DNA from: Bradyrhizobium altum
Lineage (GTDB): Bacteria; Pseudomonadota; Alphaproteobacteria; Rhizobiales; Xanthobacteraceae
Length of the DNA: 64,000 nt
Assembly (NCBI RefSeq): GCF_020889705.1
Contig: NZ_JACMYP010000015.1
Coordinates: 1 to 64,000 of the forward strand
Reading direction: 5' to 3'
A program made the position numbers and the translations under genes. Positions within the stretch are counted from its first letter, which is position 1; each line of letters begins with the position of its first letter. Under the pieces are notes generated by a model, which saw nothing but the letters and a program-made list of their open reading frames with translations, did not search any database and was not told the DNA's origin. Below are positions 59,708-64,000 of the stretch, one piece after another.

Positions 59708-60355
59708 TCATCCTCCCTGCTGAGCACCCACCTTTCCGACGAATGGCGCTGCGACCGTGATCGCGCCGTCGGCAACCGTCAGCGGCAATGCCGCGAGGCG
59801 ACGTGGCGCCGGCCCGAACACGACCTGCGCATTCTGCCGCGGATCGTATTCGGAGTTGTGACAGAGGCATTTCAGAACGTTCTTGTCGCCCTGCTCTTCC
59901 TTCAACCAGGCAGTGATCGGACATCCGGCATGCGTGCAGATGACCGAGTAGCAGACGATGCCGTCAGGCGCGCGGGCGCGCGTGGCATCGTCGAGTTCGC
60001 TCGGATCGAGCTTGACGAGCACGACCTCGTTGAGCCGCGAGCCCTTGCGGACGACCGAGGTCTTCGGGTCCTGCGGCCAGGCGCGAATGGGCGGTCCGCC
60101 GAGTTTCAGATCATCCGACTTGATGACCTGGCCGGCCTTGTCGCCTTCGGCGCGCACCAGCACGTCGGCTTTTTGCGGTCGCTCACTGGCGCCGGGCTGG
60201 TCTTCATCGTCGGCGGCTGCGGGTTCGATCGCGGCGAGACAGGCGCAGCCCGCAAGCGCGGTCAACACCGCGCGACGCGTCGGGTCCGCGCACGAACCCG
60301 ATGCATCGGATTCAACTCTCTGTTCGACGGAAGCGCTGGGGTTGGACTCCGACAT
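59708..60355 (-). CDS. Rieske 2Fe-2S protein, exported
   Basis: A 215-aa protein. The N-terminal region DPTRRAVLTALAGCACLAAIEPAAA looks like a twin-arginine signal. The Rieske domain is at about 95-200 with ligands in CTHAGC and CLCHNSEYD, i.e. C-x-H-x2-C ... C-x-C-H with the disulfide cysteines of bc1-type Rieske proteins. PAPRRLAALPLTV is the proline-loop region. No cytochrome b or c1 genes are near, so it is not an ordinary bc1 operon. Being directly upstream of and co-directional with the PQQ dehydrogenase, it may be that enzyme's electron acceptor; this is inference. Confidence 0.85.
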   Translation of the reverse strand: MSESNPSASVEQRVESDASGSCADPTRRAVLTALAGCACLAAIEPAAADDEDQPGASERPQKADVLVRAEGDKAGQVIKSDDLKLGGPPIRAWPQDPKTSVVRKGSRLNEVVLVKLDPSELDDATRARAPDGIVCYSVICTHAGCPITAWLKEEQGDKNVLKCLCHNSEYDPRQNAQVVFGPAPRRLAALPLTVADGAITVAAPFVGKVGAQQGG

Positions 60356-60481
60356 GGCGCAAGCTGAGCGTGCAACTCAGCCGAAAAGATGGCGGCACAC
60401 ATTCTCGATGCGCGAACGCATGCGCAAAAAATACGCTGCAGCTTTTGGTTGATCGACCGCGCCGCTTCGCGATTGCTTCGA

Positions 60482-60817
60482 TCAGGGCTCGTTGACGAAG
60501 CTCAGCCTGCCGACAGGTTTCAGTGTCTTTGCATCAAATGTGCGGATCTCTGTTGCACCGCCTATATCAAGCGTGAGGACCAGCCGTTCGCCGGCGACGC
60601 CGGTTGCGACGATACGGGCGCCTTTCGGCAGCGCAGCAGTGACGTCGGAGACGGAAACGGGGCTTCCCTCGCTGCGATAAAGGCGGTAGCCGATGGCAAT
60701 CAACACGACGGCCACGGCCAAGGCCGAGGTCAGGCCCGCGATCAGCATCATGCGCCGCACCCGCGCGATCAGCGCGGCCTGGTCGGGGGTCGGTTCGGTC
60801 ACAGCGGTGTCGGTCAT
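60482..60817 (-). CDS. conserved small membrane-anchored hypothetical protein (DUF6476-like)
   Basis: A 111-aa protein with one TM helix (MMLIAGLTSALAVAVVLIAIGYRLY) after a short cytosolic start, and a small beta-rich domain (PKGARIVATGVAGERLVLTLDIGGATEIRTFDAKTLKPVGRL). This organisation and the divergent position next to an rluD-like gene upstream of rpoH is the usual alphaproteobacterial arrangement. The ATG at 60817 is used; a GTG at 60820 is also possible. Function unknown. Confidence 0.75.
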   Translation of the reverse strand: MTDTAVTEPTPDQAALIARVRRMMLIAGLTSALAVAVVLIAIGYRLYRSEGSPVSVSDVTAALPKGARIVATGVAGERLVLTLDIGGATEIRTFDAKTLKPVGRLSFVNEP

Positions 60818-60832
60818 CACAAGGCTCTATCT

Positions 60833-61861
60833 TTGCAACAGGTCGATTTGAATCAGGTCTCTTCGAATGGCGGTCGGAAGCTGGAGGTCATCGTCGCAGG
60901 CGACGAGGGCTCGGCCCGGCTTGACCGCGTGCTCGCACAGCGCACTGCGGAGCTGTCGCGGTCCCGGCTGAAGGCGCTGATCCTCGCCGGTTCCGTGGCC
61001 GTCAAGGACGCCGTCGTGCGCGACCCCGCTTATCATGTCGCCAAGGGCGATACGATCATAATCGACGTGCCGGAGGCCGTGCCCGCCGAGCCTCAGGGCG
61101 AGGACATCGCGCTCGATATCGTGTTCGAGGACGACGACATCATCGTCATCAACAAGCCGAGGGGCCTTGTCGTGCATCCCGCGGCCGGCCACGCCACGGG
61201 AACGCTGGTCAACGCGCTGATCGCGCATTGCGGCTCGAGCCTGTCGGGTATCGGCGGGGTCAAGCGGCCGGGCATCGTGCACCGCCTCGACAAGGACACC
61301 ACGGGGCTGATGGTGGTTGCCAAGAACGACCACGCCCATCAGTCGCTGACCGCGCAGTTCGCCGACCATGGCCGCACCGGCCCGATGCAGCGCGGCTACA
61401 TGGCGTTTGCCTGGGGCGTGCCGAACCGGCCCCACGGCACCATCGACGCGCCGATCGACCGCCATCCCCATGCCCGCGAGAAAATGGCGGTCCGCCAGAC
61501 CGGCCGCGAGGCGATCACCCATTTCGAGGTGCGAGAGAGCTTTGCCGGCCGCGACGGCAAGCCGGTCGCCTCGCTGCTGGCCTGCCGGCTCGAGACCGGG
61601 CGGACCCATCAGATCCGGGTGCACCTTGCCCATCTCGGCCATCCCCTGATGGGCGACAGCGTTTACGGCGCCCACTTCAAGACCAAGGCCGGGCAGCTCA
61701 GCGTGGAAGGTAAGGACGCACTCACCGCGCTCGACCGCCAGGCCCTTCACGCCTATCTGCTGGCTTTGGAACACCCCCGGACCGGGGAACTTTTGCACTG
61801 GGAGTCGGCTTTGCCGGAGGATTTGCTTCTCCTGCAGCGGGCGTTGGCAGCGGCGGTATGA
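60833..61861 (+). CDS. RluD-family 23S rRNA pseudouridine synthase
   Basis: About 342 aa. An S4-like N-terminal domain (ARLDRVLAQRTAELSRSRLKALILAGSVAVKD) precedes the PseudoU_synth_2 catalytic domain: INKPRGLVVHPAAGH, the catalytic motif GIVHRLDKDTTGLMVVAK (Asp of HRLD), CRLETGRTHQIRVHLAHLGHPLMGD. It converts uridines in helix 69 of 23S rRNA if it is the RluD orthologue. No ATG is in frame at the start; TTG 60833 with AAGG upstream or TTG 60848 are candidates. A long in-frame extension upstream overlaps the divergent gene and is not used. It is upstream of rpoH. Confidence 0.88.
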   Translation: MQQVDLNQVSSNGGRKLEVIVAGDEGSARLDRVLAQRTAELSRSRLKALILAGSVAVKDAVVRDPAYHVAKGDTIIIDVPEAVPAEPQGEDIALDIVFEDDDIIVINKPRGLVVHPAAGHATGTLVNALIAHCGSSLSGIGGVKRPGIVHRLDKDTTGLMVVAKNDHAHQSLTAQFADHGRTGPMQRGYMAFAWGVPNRPHGTIDAPIDRHPHAREKMAVRQTGREAITHFEVRESFAGRDGKPVASLLACRLETGRTHQIRVHLAHLGHPLMGDSVYGAHFKTKAGQLSVEGKDALTALDRQALHAYLLALEHPRTGELLHWESALPEDLLLLQRALAAAV

Positions 61862-62078
61862 CGCACCCCTCCCGGAAAAGCCACGTCATGACAACAGGTT
61901 ATACCTGCCACACGGGGACGTGACGTCAGCAATCCTTCCCTATCACGGACAGTTTGGTGTATGTTGCACCTGCGTTGAATATCCAACGCGGAACATCGCA
62001 GCATGGCCGGCTTTAACCCAGCGGCCACCTGCCGGGCCCGCCGCTATCGGGGGCCTGAACCACTGGAGGGCGCAAGTA

Positions 62079-62975
62079 ATGGCCCGTACAGCTACGTTGC
62101 CGGTCCTCAATGGAGAATCCGGCCTCTCTCGATACCTCGCCGAGATCCGCAAGTTCCCCATGCTGGAGCCCCAGCAGGAGTACATGCTCGCCAAGCGTTG
62201 GCGCGAGCATGACGATCGCGACGCGGCGCATAAGCTTGTCACCAGCCATCTCAGGCTCGTGGCCAAGATTGCCATGGGCTATCGCGGCTACGGCTTGCCG
62301 ATCTCCGAGGTCGTCTCGGAAGGCAATGTCGGCCTGATGCAGGCGGTGAAGCGATTCGAGCCCGAGAAGGGCTTCCGTCTCGCCACATACGCCATGTGGT
62401 GGATCAAGGCATCAATACAAGAGTACATTCTGCGTTCCTGGTCGCTCGTGAAGATGGGCACCACCGCGAACCAGAAGAAGCTGTTCTTCAACCTGCGCAA
62501 GGCGAAGAGCAAGATCTCGGCGCTGGAAGAGGGTGATCTCCACCCCGACCAGGTGAAGCTGATTGCCAAGCGCCTCGGCGTGACCGATCAGGACGTGGTC
62601 GACATGAACCGCCGCCTCGGCGGTGACGCGTCGCTCAACGCCCCGATCCGCGACGACGGCGAAGCCGGCGAATGGCAGGACTGGCTGGTCGACAACTCGC
62701 CCAACGCCGAAGCCTTGATGGCCGAGAGCGAAGAGTTCGATCATCGCCGCCAGGCCCTGAACGGTGCGATCGGCGTGCTCAATCCGCGCGAACGCCGCAT
62801 CTTCGAGGCGCGGCGTCTGGCCGATGAGCCGATGACGCTGGAAGACCTCGCCGCCGAGTTCGGCGTGTCGCGCGAGCGCGTGCGGCAGATCGAGGTCCGC
62901 GCCTTCGAAAAGGTGCAGTCGGCCGTCAAGGGCACGATCGCCCGGCAGGAAGCCGCTCTCGAAGCCGCGCACTAA
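62079..62975 (+). CDS. rpoH: RNA polymerase heat-shock sigma factor RpoH (sigma-32)
   Basis: A 298-aa sigma factor of group 3. Region 1.2/2.1 starts LSRYLAEIRKFPMLEPQQEYMLAKRW. Region 2 contains LVTSHLRLVAKIAMGYRGYGLPISEVVSEGNVGLMQAVKRFEPEKGFRLATYAMWWIKASIQEYILRSWSLVK. The RpoH box is QKKLFFNLRKAK, and region 4.2 is MTLEDLAAEFGVSRERVRQIEVRAFEKV. ATG 62079 follows GGAGGG at 6 nt. It probably responds to heat and envelope stress like other alphaproteobacterial RpoH proteins; it may also serve the GroEL-dependent functions in this genome. A clear intrinsic terminator follows. Confidence 0.95.
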   Translation: MARTATLPVLNGESGLSRYLAEIRKFPMLEPQQEYMLAKRWREHDDRDAAHKLVTSHLRLVAKIAMGYRGYGLPISEVVSEGNVGLMQAVKRFEPEKGFRLATYAMWWIKASIQEYILRSWSLVKMGTTANQKKLFFNLRKAKSKISALEEGDLHPDQVKLIAKRLGVTDQDVVDMNRRLGGDASLNAPIRDDGEAGEWQDWLVDNSPNAEALMAESEEFDHRRQALNGAIGVLNPRERRIFEARRLADEPMTLEDLAAEFGVSRERVRQIEVRAFEKVQSAVKGTIARQEAALEAAH

Positions 62976-63004
62976 TCGCGCGGCGGCAAGCCAACAGACA
63001 CGAA

Positions 63005-63029
63005 AGCCGGCGGCAACGCCGGCTTTTTT
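63005..63029 (+). terminator. Rho-independent terminator after rpoH
   Basis: Stem AGCCGGC/GCCGGCT with a GGCAAC loop followed by six T, 30 nt downstream of the rpoH stop. Confidence 0.9.
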
Positions 63030-63423
63030 GTTTTTGTCTGTAGGGTGGGTGGCGCGAAGCGATACGCATCATCCTGCCGCGCTCTTGGCTATGTCGGCAA
63101 GGGGGAAAATGCTGACATGCAGGTGGTGCCGGCGCGCTGGCGCTTCGAAGGCAGCACAGGTCGCGTCTCACGATCGCCCCGCTACCCCTTCTGGGTAAGC
63201 AACGTTTGCAGGACAACGCAGTTTTCTATTCGTCAGGTTACATCCTGGGGCTAGAGCCAACGCTGCCCGTGTGTATTTTAAGCGGGCGGCGTTGTGCCCT
63301 GGTCGTAACCGGTGTGCGGCAAGGTGGACCGGTCGAGACAAGGCTCGACAAGTGAGAAGCGATCAGCATCGCGAAGCTTGTCTCGTGTGATGAGCGCGTG
63401 AATGCCGGAAGTATCGCGGAGCC
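63030..63423. other. gap with repeat-like sequence
   Basis: About 390 nt without a convincing gene. It begins with GTAGGGTGGGTGGCGCGAAGCG, which resembles an intergenic repeat family often seen in bradyrhizobia (recalled, not checked). The rest shows no domain or RNA gene. Confidence 0.4.
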
Positions 63424-63525
63424 ATGAGCCGCCTCGCCGCTAAGCTCCAGCGCACTCCCAAGCCCCGGCGGACCGTCTCGCTGAAGATTCGCCAGAAGCG
63501 TCCCGATCTCCACAGACTGCTCTAA
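63424..63525 (+). CDS. possible 33-aa basic peptide
   Basis: ATG 63424 with GGAG just upstream gives a 33-codon frame, MSRLAAKLQRTPKPRRTVSL and on to PDLHRLL, rich in Arg and Lys. It overlaps the end of the convergent CarD gene by 4 nt. There is no family; it could be chance. Confidence 0.25.
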   Translation: MSRLAAKLQRTPKPRRTVSLKIRQKRPDLHRLL

Positions 63526-64000
63526 GCGCCTCGCCTTGCCTCAGTCATCATCAGACTTTCAAGCTCTCTGACGGCCGCTTCTTCGGTGACGCCGTCGACA
63601 ACGGCAACCTCTCCCGAAAGGCGCTCGAGTGCAGCCGTATAGAGCTGTCGTTCGCTGTAGCTTTGGCTGGAATTCAACTCCGGCCGATAGAGATCGCGCA
63701 TCGCTTCTGCGATGGCGAGAATATCGCCCGACTTGATCTTGCTCTCATATTCCTGAGCAAGCCGGGACCAATTGCCACGCGCTCTGCGAGGCGCTTGACG
63801 CAAGATACTTCGCGCGTGCTGGATGGCAGCCGGATCGGAAAGCTCACGCATCCCGACGCTTGCCGCCTTTCTTGTAGGAACTCGCAGCGTCATTTTGGTT
63901 TTCGCGAAATAGACGACAAAGAACTCAAGCTGAGCTCCCGCCACCGCCTGTTCCTCGATCGCGACAATCTGGCCGACGCCGTGAGCCGGGTACACGATCA
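63522..64000 (-). CDS. CarD-family transcription regulator (5' end beyond window)
   Basis: The visible 159 codons begin at the right edge (I-V-YPAHGVGQIVAIEEQ). The RNA-polymerase-interacting Tudor-like domain of CarD follows (FFVVYFAKTKMTLRVPTRKAASVGMREL), then the helical DNA-binding part (WSRLAQEYESKIKSGDILAIAEAMRDLYRPE, SYSERQLYTAALERLSGEVAVVDG). The GTG at 63995 is an internal Val in relatives, so the true start lies outside. CarD proteins stabilise open promoter complexes, mainly at rRNA and housekeeping promoters. This copy differs from the most conserved form and may be a second paralogue. Confidence 0.88.
   Translation of the reverse strand, partial: IVYPAHGVGQIVAIEEQAVAGAQLEFFVVYFAKTKMTLRVPTRKAASVGMRELSDPAAIQHARSILRQAPRRARGNWSRLAQEYESKIKSGDILAIAEAMRDLYRPELNSSQSYSERQLYTAALERLSGEVAVVDGVTEEAAVRELESLMMTEARRGA

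Noticed and set aside
1..64000. CRISPR arrays, transposases, prophage genes
   Set aside because: No regularly spaced repeats, no transposase or integrase motifs, and no phage structural proteins were found in the translations.

Overview
The window looks like chromosomal DNA of a Bradyrhizobium-type alphaproteobacterium (Nitrobacteraceae). The composition is GC-rich, with FixJ/FixK-type regulators and TTGAT-N4-ATCAA boxes, many small secreted proteins of a rhizobial style, an alphaproteobacterial RpoH, and GCATGATC-armed intergenic palindromes that I remember as common in that family. The genus is inferred from gene content, not from a marker gene search.

Region 1 (about 1-20.6 kb) looks like a low-oxygen/stress island. 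Six perfect or near-perfect FNR/FixK boxes (1062, 4671, 9414, 11289, 18532, 20593) lie in the gaps in front of a DUF3300 protein, a HlyD/DUF3302 membrane cluster, a conserved hypothetical plus PPK2 polyphosphate kinase, a 916-aa Orn/Lys/Arg decarboxylase, a SulP transporter and secreted hydrolase, an AI-2E/ion-channel pair and Gly/Tyr-rich protein, and a ClpP-fold periplasmic protein. In the middle sit a sensor kinase with a periplasmic ABC-type binding domain, a FixJ-like regulator, a lone receiver and a FixK-like Crp/Fnr protein with the E-x2-SR recognition motif. This is a plausible local FixLJ-K style circuit and its targets.

Region 2 (21.5-35.7 kb) is a complete soluble di-iron monooxygenase operon of the propane/MIMO type on the minus strand: alcohol dehydrogenase, two small unknown proteins, mimA, mimB, mimC, mimD, amidohydrolase, DUF59/MIP18-like protein and a dedicated GroEL. 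A textbook sigma-54 promoter (33519-33533) and an upstream palindrome (33619-33639) precede the operon. Two paralogous AcoR-type sigma-54 activators bracket it: one intact (33787-35664), the other (21535-23460) cut by an in-frame amber codon.

Region 3 (35.7-40.7 kb) is worn. It holds a short SseB-like protein overlapping a shortened adenylate cyclase, a decayed short-chain dehydrogenase, a pyridine-nucleotide oxidoreductase that has lost its redox cysteines, and a fragment of a second copy of the giant kinase.

Region 4 (40.7-53.9 kb) is a sensing/transport unit. A 1,851-aa Ser/Thr-kinase/ATPase/GAF/PAS/histidine-kinase protein is translationally coupled to a ribose-type ABC permease, followed by a binding protein and a second permease that runs into an SMP-30-like lactonase domain across a frameshift. 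No ATP-binding subunit is present. An AraC regulator, two response regulators and an acyl/acetyl-CoA synthetase pseudogene follow.

Region 5 (54-64 kb) returns to more core genes: tRNA-Glu(CTC), a two-subunit molybdenum aldehyde/isoquinoline oxidoreductase, a PQQ alcohol dehydrogenase with the extra lanthanide-type Asp next to a Rieske protein, a RluD-family pseudouridine synthase, rpoH with a clear terminator, and a CarD-family regulator running off the right edge.
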